Assembly: GCF_000730425.1 (NCBI RefSeq)
Contig: NZ_CP008896.1
Location: forward strand, 2,108,001-2,172,000
DNA length: 64,000 bases
Reading direction: 5' to 3'
Source: Pseudomonas fluorescens
GTDB taxonomy: Bacteria; Pseudomonadota; Gammaproteobacteria; Pseudomonadales; Pseudomonadaceae
In this document: piece after piece, positions 26,883-38,312 of the stretch
Numbering within the stretch: the stretch's first letter is position 1
How the letters are laid out: every line of letters starts with the position of its first letter
Notes under the pieces: model-generated
Seen by the model: only the letters and a program-made list of their open reading frames with translations
The model's database searches: none
What the model was told of the DNA's origin: nothing
Position numbers and translations under genes: made by a program

Positions 26883-27626
26883 TCAGACCTCGGACTCTTG
26901 TGCGTCGACTTCCAGGCGGGTGCGTTTTACCAGCCACCACACCCCGAACAGATCAACAATGCCCACGAGAGCCCGGTCAAGATTTCCGTAGTTGGAAGCC
27001 CCGGCTCCACGCTCACGGTGGTTCACCGGCTGAACCAACATTCGTCCGTTGTGACGGCGGATCAGTGCAGGAATAAAGCGGTGCATGTGATCGAAATACG
27101 GCAGGCGTAGAAACGCCTCGCGTTCAATCAACTTAATACCGCAGCCGGTATCGGGGGTCTGGTCTTTCAGCAAGCGACTGCGCAGATTGTTGGCGAATCG
27201 CGAAGCCCAGCGTTTGCTCGCCGTATCCCGGCGATTTACGCGATGACCCGCCACCAGCTTGACGCCTGCGGGTTTACCCTCCGAACCACGAACCAGGTCC
27301 AGCATTTTCGGTAGATCGGCCGGATCGTTCTGGCCATCGCCATCAAGGGTTGCCAACCAATGCCCACGCGCCACTTCAGCTGCGTGGTAAATCGAGGTGC
27401 TCTGCCCGAGGGAACGTGCATGACTGAGCACCCTCAATTGACTGTAACCACTACTTTGTAGCGTTCGTAATTCGATGGCGGTGGCGTCGGTGCTCCCATC
27501 GTCAACCACTATGACTTCAAAGGTCTCGTTGGCTAACGCGGCACGCACTTCCTCCAATAGTGGAATGAGGTTACCTGCTTCGTTTTTTGCCGGAATCAGG
27601 ACCGACACATAAGGAGTTTCTTGCAT
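26883..27626 (-). CDS. GT2 family glycosyltransferase (ArnC/DPM1-like)
   Basis: The product is 247 aa from the ATG at 27626. The GT-A fold is seen in VSVLIPAKNEAGNLIPLLEEV, VVDDGSTDATAIEL and LATLDGDGQNDPADLPKML (metal-binding DGD). Unlike arnC in this window it has only weak C-terminal hydrophobicity. It probably loads a sugar onto undecaprenyl phosphate for the neighbouring GT39 enzyme. It lies 34 bases behind the epimerase. Confidence 0.88.
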   Translation of the reverse strand: MQETPYVSVLIPAKNEAGNLIPLLEEVRAALANETFEVIVVDDGSTDATAIELRTLQSSGYSQLRVLSHARSLGQSTSIYHAAEVARGHWLATLDGDGQNDPADLPKMLDLVRGSEGKPAGVKLVAGHRVNRRDTASKRWASRFANNLRSRLLKDQTPDTGCGIKLIEREAFLRLPYFDHMHRFIPALIRRHNGRMLVQPVNHRERGAGASNYGNLDRALVGIVDLFGVWWLVKRTRLEVDAQESEV

Positions 27627-27660
27627 GACGTTTCCGTAAATAAAGCGAAGAAGTGAGTAG

Positions 27661-28632
27661 CTAAACGCCGTAATAGTTGCGGTACCAATCCACAAACGAC
27701 TGCACGCCGACGGACACCGTGATCTGCGGGCGAAAACCCACACGGTCTTCCAGCTCGCGAGTGTCGGCCCACGTGTTAAGAACGTCGCCTGACTGCAACG
27801 GCATGAAATTTTTCACTGACCGGATTCCCAGTGCCTCTTCAATGCACTCGACAAACTCCAGAAGCTTCACCGGCGCGCCAAATCCAATGTTGTAAACCTT
27901 GTTTCGCGCGCCGGTCTCATCGGTAGGTGGCAGCGGCATCAATCGCATAAGGCCTTCGACAATGTCGTCGATATAGGTGAAATCGCGGGACATTGCGCCA
28001 TCGTTGTACACATCAATGGGGCGACCTTTCAGGATCGCGTCAGTGAATTTGAACAGCGCCATGTCCGGCCGCCCCCAAGGCCCATAAACGGTGAAAAACC
28101 GCAGACCGGTAGTGGGAATGCCGTAGAGATGCGAGTAGGAATGAGCCATAAGTTCATTGGCGCGCTTGGTCGCGGCATAGAACGACATCGGCCGATCGAC
28201 AGGGTCAGTCGTGGCATACGGTAAATGGTCGTTCAATCCGTATACCGAGCTACTTGAGGCGTAAATCAGATGCGCCGGTCTATGAGCACGACAGGCTTCC
28301 AACACGTTAAGGAATCCCACCAGATTGCTTTGCGCATAGGCGTCCGGGTGGTCGATGGAATAGCGCACACCAGCCTGGGCTGCCAGGTGAACGACTTGCT
28401 CGAACTCATTTTCAGCAAACAAATCCAGCAGCGCTTGTTTGTCGGCCACATCCAGCAACTTGAACTGGAAATTGCGGCATGCCGCCAGTTGCGAAAGTCG
28501 AGCCTGTTTCAGCTCAACGCTGTAGTAGCTGTTGAGGTTGTCGATGCCAATAACCTCGTGGCCATCGCTGCATAGGCGCTTGGCGGTATGAAACCCGATA
28601 AAACCTGCAACGCCGGTTACCAGTACTCTCAT
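27661..28632 (-). CDS. NAD-dependent epimerase, UDP-glucuronate 4-epimerase-like
   Basis: The product is 323 aa from the ATG at 28632. MRVLVTGVAGFIGFHTAKRL is the Rossmann motif; IDNLNSYYSVELKQARL is typical of CapI-type UDP-GlcA epimerases. The catalytic pair is YAATK (YxxxK) after SSSSVYG. It would make UDP-galacturonate from UDP-glucuronate, possibly the sugar used by the downstream GT2/GT39 genes. It is the first gene of a five-gene minus-strand operon. Confidence 0.85.
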   Translation of the reverse strand: MRVLVTGVAGFIGFHTAKRLCSDGHEVIGIDNLNSYYSVELKQARLSQLAACRNFQFKLLDVADKQALLDLFAENEFEQVVHLAAQAGVRYSIDHPDAYAQSNLVGFLNVLEACRAHRPAHLIYASSSSVYGLNDHLPYATTDPVDRPMSFYAATKRANELMAHSYSHLYGIPTTGLRFFTVYGPWGRPDMALFKFTDAILKGRPIDVYNDGAMSRDFTYIDDIVEGLMRLMPLPPTDETGARNKVYNIGFGAPVKLLEFVECIEEALGIRSVKNFMPLQSGDVLNTWADTRELEDRVGFRPQITVSVGVQSFVDWYRNYYGV

Positions 28633-29060
28633 ACGCCTCGTCCTTGCGCGCGACAAACATCTGCTAAGCGGGTTGGCTGTGCCAAACCGACATAGTCACT
28701 ACAAGGGACGGTCACTTCCATAAATCACTCTGCTAGATGGCAAGGCTTTTCTGTACCTGCAAAGGCTTATAATCAAAAAGAAATGAAAATTTCGTGAGTG
28801 GCAAGAGGTAATAGCGGGAAAGGGCTATAAACAACGAATTTTAAAGGAGAACAGGCTTTCTGCAGGCGCTATAGGCCACAACTTTTCTGTGCGTTCGGCT
28901 GGTGCGCAAAAGGGATGGATGGAGCGAAGGCGATGATCGTTTGATATCAATCAGAGGGCAATCAGGCGAGTGCCATCTACCGAATGAAAATGACATGTAT
29001 TAACGGTTTTTTGACGTTTTTTTCTCATTTTGCTCTCTACATTCGCTGCACCTCAAAACA

Positions 29061-29080
29061 TGCAAATGATTCGCATTGAT
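29061..29080 (+). promoter_or_regulatory. Fur-box-like site before the iron ABC transporter
   Basis: GCAAATGATTCGCATTGAT matches the 19-bp Fur consensus at about 11 positions, with the NAT-A/T-AT hexamer symmetry. It lies 54 bases before the substrate-binding-protein start in the 500-bp divergent region 28633-29133, where no gene is seen. Confidence 0.55.
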
Positions 29081-29133
29081 AGCCGGCGAATCTGTGTGCA
29101 TGACCTCTAAAAAGAATCAGGAGCTGCCACAGA

Positions 29134-30147
29134 ATGATGCCCCCTATCCCCTCGTTCCTCAAAACAGCACTGCTGGCCACCGCGCTGCTGAGCGCCGGCC
29201 ACGTGTATGCGGCAGAGGCTGATGGCATCGTGGTCTACAACGCTCAACACGAAAGCCTGACCAAAGCCTGGATCGAAGGCTTTACCAAGGAAACCGGAAT
29301 CAAAGTCACCGTACGCAATGGCGATGATACCGAGATGGGGAATCAGCTTGTGCAGGAAGGCGCTGCGTCTCCGGCCGACGTGTTCCTGACCGAGAACTCC
29401 CCGGCCATGGTGCTGGTCGACAACGCGGGGCTGTTTGCGCCTGTTGCGCCGACCACTCTGGAACAAGTCGGTGCAGCCTATCGTCCGGCCCATGGCAAAT
29501 GGGTGGGAATCGCCGCGCGCTCCACGGTGTTTGTCTACAACCCGGGCAAACTGCTCGAAGCCGAATTGCCGAAGTCGCTGATGGACCTCGCCGATCCGAA
29601 ATGGAAAGGTCGCTGGGCGGCGTCACCGGCCGGTGCCGACTTCCAGGCCATTGTCGCCGCAGTGCTGGAGCTCAAGGGTGAAACCGCTACCCTCGAATGG
29701 TTGAAGGGGATGAAAACCAACTTCACCGCGTACCGGGGCAACAGTTCCGTGTTGAAAGCGGTGAATGCCGGGCAGGTCGACAGCGGCGTGATCTACCACT
29801 ATTACAGCTTCGGGGATAAAGCAAAGAGCGGCGAAAACAGCAAGGACACTGCCTTGAACTATTTCAAGCACAAGGATCCGGGTGCATTTATCAGTGTCTC
29901 GGGTGGCGGCGTACTGGCGTCCAGTAAACACAAAGAACAAGCCCAGGCGTTCCTGAAGTGGGTCACTGGCAAAGACGGTCAGGAAGTGCTCAAGACCGGT
30001 AAATCGTTTGAATACGCGGTGGGTAAAAACGCTGAATCCAATCCAAAACTGGTGCCGTTGCAGCAACTCGACGCACCGAACGTCGATGCCTCAAAACTCG
30101 ACAGTAAAAAAGCCGTGGAGCTTATGACTCAGGCTGGACTGCTTTAA
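29134..30147 (+). CDS. fbpA: Fe(3+) ABC transporter periplasmic binding protein (FbpA-like)
   Basis: The product is 337 aa. A signal peptide (LLATALLSAGHVYA, cut before AEADG) precedes a class II binding protein starting IVVYNAQHESLTKAWIEGF. The motif GVIYHYYSFGDKA carries the paired tyrosines that bind ferric iron in FbpA/SfuA. It is first of a three-gene transporter operon preceded by a Fur-box-like site, which agrees with iron repression. Confidence 0.92.
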   Translation: MMPPIPSFLKTALLATALLSAGHVYAAEADGIVVYNAQHESLTKAWIEGFTKETGIKVTVRNGDDTEMGNQLVQEGAASPADVFLTENSPAMVLVDNAGLFAPVAPTTLEQVGAAYRPAHGKWVGIAARSTVFVYNPGKLLEAELPKSLMDLADPKWKGRWAASPAGADFQAIVAAVLELKGETATLEWLKGMKTNFTAYRGNSSVLKAVNAGQVDSGVIYHYYSFGDKAKSGENSKDTALNYFKHKDPGAFISVSGGGVLASSKHKEQAQAFLKWVTGKDGQEVLKTGKSFEYAVGKNAESNPKLVPLQQLDAPNVDASKLDSKKAVELMTQAGLL

Positions 30148-30150
30148 TTG

Positions 30151-31749
30151 ATGCCTGAAACCTTGCTGACGGGTGTCGCTGAGGCGATTCCCGCGAATTT
30201 GCGGCGACGATCTCGTGGTCTCTTTGCGGGTCGCGGTGGCGAGTGGGTGGTCGGTTTGGCGGTGCTGGTGTCGCTACTGGCGCTGCTGCCGATTGGCTTC
30301 GTCATCGGCGTGTCCTATCAGGCCGGCTGGGCAACGCTCGTGCCGCTGGTGTTCCGCCCCCGCGTTGGCGAGTTGTTGATCAACACCGTGTTGCTGGTGG
30401 GGCTCACGATTCCCTTGTGCGTCACGCTCGGTGTGGCGCTGGCCTGGCTCACCGAGCGCACCGACCTGCCGGGGCGGCGTTGGTGGTCGTTGTTGGCGAC
30501 CGCGCCGCTGGCGGTGCCGGCCTTCGTTCACAGCTATGCCTGGGTCAGCCTGGTCCCACCGATTCACGGGTTGTTTGCCGGGGTCCTGGTGTCGGTCATC
30601 GCCTACTTCCCGTTCATGTACCTGCCGGTTGCTGCGACGCTGCGTCGTCTCGATCCGGCCATCGAAGACGTTGCCGAATCGCTGGGTCTCAAACCTTGGG
30701 CGGTGTTTTTCCGAGTGGTGCTGCCGCAACTGCGCTTGGCCATCTGTGGCGGTGCCTTGCTGGTGGGCCTGCACCTGCTGGCCGAATATGGCCTGTACGC
30801 GATGATCCGCTTCGACACCTTCACCACGGCAATCTTCGATCAGTTCAAGTCCACCTTCAACGGCCCCGCCGCAAACATGCTGGCCAGCGTGCTCGCCCTG
30901 TGTTGCCTGGTGATGCTGACCGTCGAATCGACTTCTCGCGGCAGTGCGCGTTACGCCCGGGTCGGGTCGGGCAGCGCCCGCGAGCAGCGTGTTATGCGTC
31001 TGTCGCCGACCGCAAACACACTCGCGCTGACTTTACAGGTGCTGACATGCGCCCTAGCGCTGGGTGTGCCATTGATTACATTAGGCAAGTGGTTAATCGC
31101 CGGAGGTACGCAGGTTTGGCAACTGGACGAATTGATGCCGGCGCTGGAACAGACCCTGCTGTTCGGCGTTGCGGGTGCAGTCCTCACCACCTGCGCTGGC
31201 ATCCCAATTGCCTGGCTGTCGATTCGCTCGCCGGGCCGGTTGCAACGTGTGCTGGAAAGCTGCAACTACATCACCAGTTCATTGCCCGGGATCGTCGTGG
31301 CCCTGGCATTGGTGACCGTCACCATCCATTTCGCCCGGCCGATTTACCAGACGACTATCACGGTGTTGCTGGCGTATCTGCTGATGTTTCTTCCGCGCGC
31401 CCTAGTGAGTTTGCGCGCAGGCATCGCACAGGCGCCGGTTGAGCTGGAAAACATGGCCCGCAGCCTAGGCCGCTCGCCCGCCCGTGCATTATGGCTGATC
31501 ACCTTGCGTCTGGCCGCGCCCGGCGCTGCCGCAGGTGCCGCGCTGATATTTTTGGCGATCACCAATGAATTGACCGCCACCCTGCTGCTCGCCCCAAACG
31601 GCACGCGCACCTTGGCCACTGGATTCTGGGCCATGACCAGCGAGATCGATTACGCCGCCGCGGCGCCCTACGCCCTGTTGATGATCCTGCTGTCGCTTCC
31701 GTTGACCGGACTTCTTTATCACCAATCCAAACGAACGGCTGGCCGATGA
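30151..31749 (+). CDS. fbpB: Fe(3+) ABC transporter permease (FbpB-like)
   Basis: The product is 532 aa from the ATG at 30151. It holds two fused permease halves, each with an EAA loop: [20 protein letters not shown] near residue 175 and [20 protein letters not shown] near 435. About 12 helices cross the inner membrane. Fused halves are usual for FbpB. It starts 4 bases after fbpA and overlaps fbpC by 4 bases. Confidence 0.92.
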   Translation: MPETLLTGVAEAIPANLRRRSRGLFAGRGGEWVVGLAVLVSLLALLPIGFVIGVSYQAGWATLVPLVFRPRVGELLINTVLLVGLTIPLCVTLGVALAWLTERTDLPGRRWWSLLATAPLAVPAFVHSYAWVSLVPPIHGLFAGVLVSVIAYFPFMYLPVAATLRRLDPAIEDVAESLGLKPWAVFFRVVLPQLRLAICGGALLVGLHLLAEYGLYAMIRFDTFTTAIFDQFKSTFNGPAANMLASVLALCCLVMLTVESTSRGSARYARVGSGSAREQRVMRLSPTANTLALTLQVLTCALALGVPLITLGKWLIAGGTQVWQLDELMPALEQTLLFGVAGAVLTTCAGIPIAWLSIRSPGRLQRVLESCNYITSSLPGIVVALALVTVTIHFARPIYQTTITVLLAYLLMFLPRALVSLRAGIAQAPVELENMARSLGRSPARALWLITLRLAAPGAAAGAALIFLAITNELTATLLLAPNGTRTLATGFWAMTSEIDYAAAAPYALLMILLSLPLTGLLYHQSKRTAGR

Positions 31750-32816
31750 ACGCTCTTGAACTCCATTCCATCTGCAAATCCTACGGCGCCCATCAAGCGC
31801 TGGAGAGCATCAACCTGTCGGTGCCGACGGGCAGCCGAACAGTCATCGTCGGCCCGTCCGGCTCAGGGAAAACCACTTTGCTGCGAATGATCGCGGGCTT
31901 CGAGTTCCCGGATGCGGGGCGCCTTTCGCTCAACGGCCAGACGCTGGTCGACGACACGCACGAAGTACCCGCCCACCAACGCCAGATCGGTTATGTGCCT
32001 CAGGACGGCGCCCTGTTCCCGCACATGACCGTGGCCGCCAACATCGGATTCGGGCTTTCGACCAAGGGCGGCGCAAAACAGGAGCGCATCGCGGAGTTGA
32101 TGGACAGAGTGGCGCTGGATGCGAACATGGCCAACCGTTGGCCCCATGAACTCTCCGGCGGCCAGCAACAGCGCGTGGCGCTGGCGAGGGCGTTGGCGCA
32201 ACAGCCGCGCTTGATGTTGCTGGATGAACCGTTTTCGGCGCTCGATACCGGCCTGCGCGCCGCCATGCGCAAATTGGTCGCGCGGCTGCTAGGCGACGCT
32301 GGCGTCACCACCATTCTGGTCACCCATGACCAGAGCGAAGCTTTGTCGTTTGCCGATCAGCTGGCGGTGATGCGCAACGGTCGGCTGGTGCAGTCAGGCC
32401 ATCCGCTGGATCTGTACCGTTATCCCGAGAATGAACAAACCGCGCTGTTTCTGGGGGATGCCGTGGTCATGCCCGCCAGAATCGAAGCCGGCTGGGCCCA
32501 TTGCGATCTCGGTCGTATCCCGGTGAACAATCATCGGAACACCCAATCGGCGCAGATCATGCTGCGTCCCGAGCAACTGCACCTGGTCAGCATCCAACCA
32601 GGCCCTTCCGAAGAGGTCGGCTGCCGAGCCGTGGTCACCGAGCGCGATTTCAGCGGCAACACCTGCACCTTGACCGTGCAGTTACAGGCGCATGCAGCCG
32701 ACGATCTGTCGGGACGATCTTTGATGGTTCGCAGTTCGGGCCTGTATGCACCACCTGCCGGCAGTGCGGTTTACGTCTCGATGATCGGTCATGCCCACGT
32801 ACTGGGCAAACCTTGA
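31746..32816 (+). CDS. fbpC: Fe(3+) ABC transporter ATP-binding protein (FbpC-like)
   Basis: The product is 356 aa. Walker [19 protein letters not shown] (near residue 40), signature [15 protein letters not shown], Walker [13 protein letters not shown] and the H-loop [10 protein letters not shown] are intact. A C-terminal TOBE-like domain (residues about 240-350) follows. It powers ferric iron uptake with fbpA and fbpB. A 460-bp stretch without a clear gene follows before arnB. Confidence 0.92.
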   Translation: MNALELHSICKSYGAHQALESINLSVPTGSRTVIVGPSGSGKTTLLRMIAGFEFPDAGRLSLNGQTLVDDTHEVPAHQRQIGYVPQDGALFPHMTVAANIGFGLSTKGGAKQERIAELMDRVALDANMANRWPHELSGGQQQRVALARALAQQPRLMLLDEPFSALDTGLRAAMRKLVARLLGDAGVTTILVTHDQSEALSFADQLAVMRNGRLVQSGHPLDLYRYPENEQTALFLGDAVVMPARIEAGWAHCDLGRIPVNNHRNTQSAQIMLRPEQLHLVSIQPGPSEEVGCRAVVTERDFSGNTCTLTVQLQAHAADDLSGRSLMVRSSGLYAPPAGSAVYVSMIGHAHVLGKP

Positions 32817-33026
32817 GCTTTCAAAGATCGAAGATCCACCGACCGGCGCATTCTGGCAACTAATCGTATCGGCCGCTGGCCAATCATTTAAACGAAATGA
32901 CTTCGAATAATAGAGGGTAACGAAAACCTGAATGACTTGAACGTAATACAAAACGACAACCATTCTGTAAGACGTTTCCCATTAAAGGCGTGAGAGAGAG
33001 ACCAAAATTTTAATAGTGTCTGTCTG

Positions 33027-33179
33027 GTGCAGATAAACGATTTGCCGACCGGCTTTTTATACTTCTTTCACAATATCGCACTTAACCTCAATGAATACGG
33101 GCTGACCCGTTGCGAGCTCTCGCTTGCCTACCCCGGCACGAAAAATCTACTGGAGCGTTTGATCAAGTATTTCAGGTAA
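33027..33179 (+). pseudogene. short coding remnant upstream of arnB
   Basis: A GTG-started frame of 50 codons ends LSLAYPGTKNLLERLIKYFR. The sequence looks protein-like but no ribosome site is clear and no family is recognised. It is probably the 3' end of a lost gene in the 32817-33275 gap. The rest of that gap is AT-rich and likely carries the arn promoter. Confidence 0.3.
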
Positions 33180-33275
33180 CTGATTGATGCAGCTTTTCTC
33201 TTTTAGCGTCTACGCTGTCATTCAATCCATGTTTTTAGCCTCAAAGGCTATTCACTTTTCAGCCCCGAGGTGCCC

Positions 33276-34424
33276 ATGAGTCAAGCGTTCCTTCCGTTCT
33301 CCCGCCCCAGCATCGGCGATGAGGAAATTGCCGCCGCAGAGCAAGTATTGCGCTCTGGCTGGATCACAACCGGGCCGAAAAACCAGCAACTCGAAGAACA
33401 CTTCGCCAACTACGTGGGATGCCGTCATGCCGTGGCATTGTCCTCGGCCACCGGCGGGATGCACATCACGTTATTGGCATTGGGTATTGGTCCGGGCGAC
33501 GAAGTCATCACGCCGTCCCAGACCTGGGTGTCCACCGCCAACATGATTTGCTTGTTGGGGGCGACGCCGGTATTCGTCGACGTGGATCGCGACACGTTGA
33601 TGAGTGGCCTGTCGAGCATCGAAGCGGCGATCACGCCACGCACCAAAGCGATCATTCCGGTGCATTACGCCGGCGCCGCGTTTGATCTCGATCCGCTGTA
33701 TGCATTGGCCGACAAACACGGCATCCCCGTCATCGAAGATGCCGCTCACGCCGCAGGCACCTTCTACAAAGGTCGTCATGTCGGCGCGAAAGGCACGGCG
33801 ATCTTCTCGTTCCACGCGATCAAAAACATGACCTGCGCCGAGGGCGCCATGTTCGTCAGCGACGATGAAGCCCTGGCAAGTCGGGTGCGCATGCTCAAGT
33901 TTCACGGCCTCGGCGTCGACGCCTATGACCGCCTGACCCACGGCCGCAAACCTCAGGCTCAGGTGATCGAGCCGGGTTTCAAATACAACCTGGCCGACAT
34001 CAATGCCGCTATCGCGCTGGTGCAACTGGAACGTCTGGACCAGATCAACGCCAAGCGCACCGAACTGGCCAGGCGCTATTTGCAGCGTCTGGAAGGCTCA
34101 CCGGTGCAACCACTGGCCATTCCGCTTTACCCGCAACAGCACGCCTGGCACTTGTTCATCCTGCGCATCGACGCCGAGCGCTGTGGACTGGATCGCGAAG
34201 CCTTCATGAAAGCCTTGCAGGCGCAGAACATCGGCACCGGCATCCACTTCATCGCTACGCACCTGCACACCTACTACCGCCAGTGCTTCCCCAACATCCA
34301 ATTGCCCAACACCGAATGGAACTCGGCACGGCTGTGCTCGATCCCGTTGTTCCCCGACATGACCAGCGATGACGTCGACCGTGTGGTCGGCGCCATTGAA
34401 AACGTTATGGACTCAAGCCTGTGA
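33276..34424 (+). CDS. arnB: UDP-4-amino-4-deoxy-L-arabinose aminotransferase ArnB
   Basis: The product is 382 aa from the ATG at 33276 (GAGG upstream). It is a DegT/DnrJ PLP enzyme: [16 protein letters not shown] at the N-terminus, [19 protein letters not shown], and the PLP lysine in [16 protein letters not shown]. It transfers an amino group from glutamate to UDP-Ara4O. It is first in arnBCADTEF-ugd, where each junction overlaps or nearly does, so the whole set is one transcript. Confidence 0.95.
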   Translation: MSQAFLPFSRPSIGDEEIAAAEQVLRSGWITTGPKNQQLEEHFANYVGCRHAVALSSATGGMHITLLALGIGPGDEVITPSQTWVSTANMICLLGATPVFVDVDRDTLMSGLSSIEAAITPRTKAIIPVHYAGAAFDLDPLYALADKHGIPVIEDAAHAAGTFYKGRHVGAKGTAIFSFHAIKNMTCAEGAMFVSDDEALASRVRMLKFHGLGVDAYDRLTHGRKPQAQVIEPGFKYNLADINAAIALVQLERLDQINAKRTELARRYLQRLEGSPVQPLAIPLYPQQHAWHLFILRIDAERCGLDREAFMKALQAQNIGTGIHFIATHLHTYYRQCFPNIQLPNTEWNSARLCSIPLFPDMTSDDVDRVVGAIENVMDSSL

Positions 34425-35440
34425 AACCTTACCCAATCCGTTGCGTGTCAATCGTCATCCCGGTCTACAACGAACAAGACAGCTTGCCCGAGTTGCTCAG
34501 GCGCACCGAAGCGGCGTGCCAGCAACTGCACTATGACTACGAAATTGTGCTGGTCGACGATGGCAGTCGGGACGAATCGGCGCAAATATTGGAACAGGCA
34601 GCATCGCTCAAAGGAAGCCCGGTGGTAGCGGTCATTCTCAATCGCAACTACGGCCAGCACGCGGCAATCATGGCCGGTTTCGAGCAGTGCAAAGGCGATG
34701 TCATCATCACCCTCGACGCCGATCTGCAAAACCCGCCCGAAGAGATCCCACGCCTGGTGGCCCAGGCCGAACTCGGCTATGACGTGGTCGCCACGGTGCG
34801 CAGCAACCGCCAGGATTCGGCCTTGCGTCGCTGGCCGTCAAAGCTGATCAACCTCGCCGTGCAGCGTTCCACCGGCGTCGCCATGAGTGATTACGGCTGC
34901 ATGCTCCGCGCCTATCGTCGATCGATTGTCGACGCGATGCTCGCCTGCCGCGAACGCAGCACCTTCATCCCGATCCTCGCCAACAGCTTCGCCCGGCACA
35001 CCACGGAAATCCTGGTGACCCACGCCGAACGCGAACACGGTGAATCGAAGTACAGCCCGATGCGCCTGGTCAACCTGATGTTCGACCTGATCACCTGCAT
35101 GACCACCACGCCCCTGCGATTGCTGAGCATTGTCGGCTTCGCCATGGCGGCCCTCGGCGTGCTGTTTGCCATTGCGCTGATCGTTCTGCGTCTGGCCTTC
35201 GGCGCCCATTGGGCCGGCGACGGGACGTTCGTGCTGTTCGCCGTGTTGTTCATCTTCACTGGCGGGCAATTCATCGGCATGGGCCTGTTGGGTGAATACC
35301 TGGGGCGGATGTACAGCGACGTCCGTGCGCGCCCGCGGTTCTTTATCGAAAAAGTCCTGCGCAGCCAGCCCGCCACACCCGTTCCCGTGGTCACCGTTGA
35401 CGGCCTCACTTCCTCTTCTTCCGATCAGGTTCTCTCATGA
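34421..35440 (+). CDS. arnC: undecaprenyl-phosphate Ara4FN transferase ArnC
   Basis: The product is 339 aa with a GTG start overlapping the arnB stop. The GT2 domain has [30 protein letters not shown] and [13 protein letters not shown]. Two C-terminal membrane helices (residues about 235-255 and 270-290) anchor it. It moves Ara4-formyl-N from UDP to undecaprenyl phosphate at the inner membrane. Confidence 0.95.
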   Translation: MKPYPIRCVSIVIPVYNEQDSLPELLRRTEAACQQLHYDYEIVLVDDGSRDESAQILEQAASLKGSPVVAVILNRNYGQHAAIMAGFEQCKGDVIITLDADLQNPPEEIPRLVAQAELGYDVVATVRSNRQDSALRRWPSKLINLAVQRSTGVAMSDYGCMLRAYRRSIVDAMLACRERSTFIPILANSFARHTTEILVTHAEREHGESKYSPMRLVNLMFDLITCMTTTPLRLLSIVGFAMAALGVLFAIALIVLRLAFGAHWAGDGTFVLFAVLFIFTGGQFIGMGLLGEYLGRMYSDVRARPRFFIEKVLRSQPATPVPVVTVDGLTSSSSDQVLS

Positions 35441-37428
35441 GTGCAAAAGCAGTTGTTTTCGCTTATCACGATATTGGCTGTGCCGGCATTGAAACCCTGC
35501 TCAGCTCGGGCTTCGACATCGCTGCGGTGTTTACCCACGCCGATGATCCTAAGGAAAACGCCTTTTACGGCTCCGTAGCGCAACAGTGTGCGCGCAACGG
35601 CATCCCGGTGCATGCCCCGGAAGACGTCAACCACCCGCTCTGGATCGAGCGCATCGCCAAGCTCAATCCGGATTACCTGTTCTCGTTCTACTACCGCCAT
35701 CTGCTGAGCGAACCGCTGTTGGCCACGGCAGGCAAAGGCGCGTTCAACCTGCACGGTTCATTGCTGCCGCGCTATCGCGGTCGTGCGCCGGCCAATTGGG
35801 TGCTGGTCAACGGCGAAAGCGAAACCGGCGTGACCTTGCACCGCATGGTCAAGCGCGCCGATGCTGGTGCCATCCTCGCGCAGAAGAAGGTTGCAATCGA
35901 GTGCAGCGACACCGCGCTGAGCCTGCACGACAAACTGCGCGTGGCCGCTACCGACCTGTTGCGTGACACCTTGCCGGCGCTGCTCGCCGGCAAGGTCAGC
36001 GAGATCCCTCAGGACGAATCCAAGGCCACGACGTTCGGTCGCCGCACGCCCGCCGACGGTAAGCTGATCTGGCAGAAACCGGCAGAAGAACTGTTCAACC
36101 TGGTGCGCGCCGTCACCCAACCTTATCCCGGCGCGTTCTGCGCGGTGGGCGAGCACAAATTGATTGTCTGGAGCGCTGAAGTCGTCAAAGGCAACGAAGG
36201 CCAGGCACCGGGCCGGGTCATCAGTGTCGACCCGCTGCGCCTTGCCTGCGGCGAGGACTCGCTGGTGATCAGCGCCGGCCAGCGCAACGACAACGGCTTG
36301 TACCTGAGCGGGCCGCAACTGGCCGGCGAACTCGGTCTGGTGGACGGCTCCTTGCTGCGCGGTGCCGAATCCGGACGCACGCCACGCCACACGCGCGTGC
36401 TGATCCTCGGCGTCAACGGCTTCATCGGCAATCACTTGTCCGAGCGTTTGCTGCGCGATGACCGCTACGAGGTGTACGGCCTCGACATCGGCTCCGATGC
36501 GATCGAGCGTTTGCGCAGCCATCCGAATTTTCATTTTGTCGAAGGCGACATCAGCATCCACTCCGAGTGGATCGAGTACCACATCAAGAAGTGCGACGTG
36601 ATCCTGCAGCTGGTGGCGATCGCCACGCCCATCGAATACACCCGCAACCCGCTGCGCGTGTTCGAGCTGGATTTCGAAGAGAACCTCAAGCTGGTTCGCT
36701 ACTGCGTCAAATACAACAAGCGGGTGATTTTTCCGTCGACGTCGGAAGTCTATGGCATGTGCCAGGACGACAAGTTCGACGAGGACACGTCCAACCTCGT
36801 GGTCGGGCCGATCAACAAGCAACGCTGGATCTACTCGACCTCCAAGCAACTGCTCGACCGCGTGATCTGGGCCTACGGCCAGAAAGGCCTGAATTTCACC
36901 CTGTTCCGCCCCTTCAACTGGATGGGCCCGCGCCTGGACCGTCTGGATTCGGCACGCATCGGCAGTTCCCGGGCCATCACCCAGCTGATCCTCAACCTGG
37001 TGGAAGGCACGCCGATTCGTCTGTTCGACGGCGGTGAGCAAAAACGCTGCTTCACCGACATTGCCGACGGCGTCGAAGCGCTGGCGCGAATCATCGACAA
37101 CGACAACGACGCGTGCAACGGCCAGATCATCAACATCGGCAACCCGGACAACGAAGCCAGCATTCGCCAGTTGGGCGAGGAACTGTTGCGGCAGTTCGAA
37201 GCGCACCCGCTGCGCCACAACTTCCCACCGTTCGCCGGGTTCCGCGATGTCGAAAGCAAGGCGTTCTACGGCACCGGGTATCAGGACGTGTCCCACCGTA
37301 AACCGAGCATCGCCAACGCCAAGCGTCTGCTGGACTGGACGCCGACCGTAGAGATGAGTGAAACCATCGGCAACACCCTGGATTTCTTCCTGCGTGAAGC
37401 CATGCTCGAAATCGCGGACAAACGTTGA
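35437..37428 (+). CDS. arnA: bifunctional UDP-Ara4N formyltransferase / UDP-GlcA C4'' decarboxylase ArnA
   Basis: The product is 663 aa, full family length. The N-terminal formyltransferase (1-300) has [19 protein letters not shown] with the catalytic Asn and His. The C-terminal dehydrogenase (about 315-660) has [27 protein letters not shown] and the YSTSK (YxxxK) active site. It oxidises and decarboxylates UDP-GlcA and formylates UDP-Ara4N. It overlaps arnC by 4 bases and arnD by 1. Confidence 0.96.
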   Translation: MSAKAVVFAYHDIGCAGIETLLSSGFDIAAVFTHADDPKENAFYGSVAQQCARNGIPVHAPEDVNHPLWIERIAKLNPDYLFSFYYRHLLSEPLLATAGKGAFNLHGSLLPRYRGRAPANWVLVNGESETGVTLHRMVKRADAGAILAQKKVAIECSDTALSLHDKLRVAATDLLRDTLPALLAGKVSEIPQDESKATTFGRRTPADGKLIWQKPAEELFNLVRAVTQPYPGAFCAVGEHKLIVWSAEVVKGNEGQAPGRVISVDPLRLACGEDSLVISAGQRNDNGLYLSGPQLAGELGLVDGSLLRGAESGRTPRHTRVLILGVNGFIGNHLSERLLRDDRYEVYGLDIGSDAIERLRSHPNFHFVEGDISIHSEWIEYHIKKCDVILQLVAIATPIEYTRNPLRVFELDFEENLKLVRYCVKYNKRVIFPSTSEVYGMCQDDKFDEDTSNLVVGPINKQRWIYSTSKQLLDRVIWAYGQKGLNFTLFRPFNWMGPRLDRLDSARIGSSRAITQLILNLVEGTPIRLFDGGEQKRCFTDIADGVEALARIIDNDNDACNGQIINIGNPDNEASIRQLGEELLRQFEAHPLRHNFPPFAGFRDVESKAFYGTGYQDVSHRKPSIANAKRLLDWTPTVEMSETIGNTLDFFLREAMLEIADKR

Positions 37429-38312
37429 TGCAGGCAGGCCTTCGAATCGATGTCGACACCTACCGAGGCACCCGTGAGGGGGTGCCGAGGCTGCTGGAAA
37501 TCCTCGATGAAGCGCAGGTCAAAGCGACGTTTTTCTTCAGTGTCGGGCCGGACAACATGGGCCGGCATTTGTGGCGCCTGATCCGCCCGCAGTTTCTCTG
37601 GAAGATGCTGCGCTCCAATGCCGCCGGCCTGTACGGCTGGGATATCTTGCTGGCCGGCACCGCGTGGCCGGGCAAGCCGATTGGCCGCAACCTTGGACAT
37701 TTGATGCGTCAAACCCTGGCGGCCGGTCATGAAGTCGGTCTGCACGCCTGGGATCACCATGGCTGGCAGGCCAATGTCGGACACTGGAGCGACGCGCAGC
37801 TGGTGGAACAGATTCGTCAGGGCGTGGACGAACTCAGCGACATCCTTGGGCAACCCGTCGAGTGCTCGGCGGCCGCCGGTTGGCGGGCGGACGAGAGCGT
37901 GATCGAGGCCAAGCAAGGATTCAACTTTCGCTACAACAGCGACTGCCGGGGCCAGAGCCTGTTTCAGCCGACCCTGGCCGGTGGCGGCCTCGGAGCGCCG
38001 CAGATCCCGGTGGACCTGCCCACCTTTGATGAGGTGGTCGGCCCCACCGTGGCGGCCAAGGACTTCAACGCCTTCATTCTTGATCGCTTCCACCCCGAAA
38101 AACTCAACGTCTACACCATCCATGCCGAAGTAGAAGGGATTCTGATGGCCAACGATTTTCGTCAACTGCTGGCCGATGCGCGCCCGCGAAACATCCGTTT
38201 TCAACCTTTGGGCAATCTGCTGCCCGAGGCGCCCGGCACCCTGCCGACCGGTCGCGTGCTGCGTGGCACGCTTGAAGGTCGCGAAGGCTGGCTGGGAGTG
38301 CAAGGCGTATGA
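37428..38312 (+). CDS. arnD: Und-P-Ara4FN deformylase ArnD
   Basis: The product is 294 aa from the ATG at 37428, which overlaps the arnA stop (TGATG). It is a polysaccharide-deacetylase fold: [21 protein letters not shown] holds the metal Asp, and [14 protein letters not shown] the His pair. It removes the formyl group from undecaprenyl-phosphate Ara4FN so that the sugar can be flipped and transferred. Confidence 0.95.
   Translation: MQAGLRIDVDTYRGTREGVPRLLEILDEAQVKATFFFSVGPDNMGRHLWRLIRPQFLWKMLRSNAAGLYGWDILLAGTAWPGKPIGRNLGHLMRQTLAAGHEVGLHAWDHHGWQANVGHWSDAQLVEQIRQGVDELSDILGQPVECSAAAGWRADESVIEAKQGFNFRYNSDCRGQSLFQPTLAGGGLGAPQIPVDLPTFDEVVGPTVAAKDFNAFILDRFHPEKLNVYTIHAEVEGILMANDFRQLLADARPRNIRFQPLGNLLPEAPGTLPTGRVLRGTLEGREGWLGVQGV

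Noticed and set aside
30243..31442. A 399-codon frame on the plus strand overlapping fbpB
   Set aside because: Composition is typical of a shadow frame (Arg/Gly/Ala rich). The fbpB frame has EAA loops and membrane helices.
35758..37296. A 512-codon open frame antisense to arnA
   Set aside because: It lacks a recognisable domain and lies fully opposite a certain gene; in GC-rich DNA the antisense third frame is often open.
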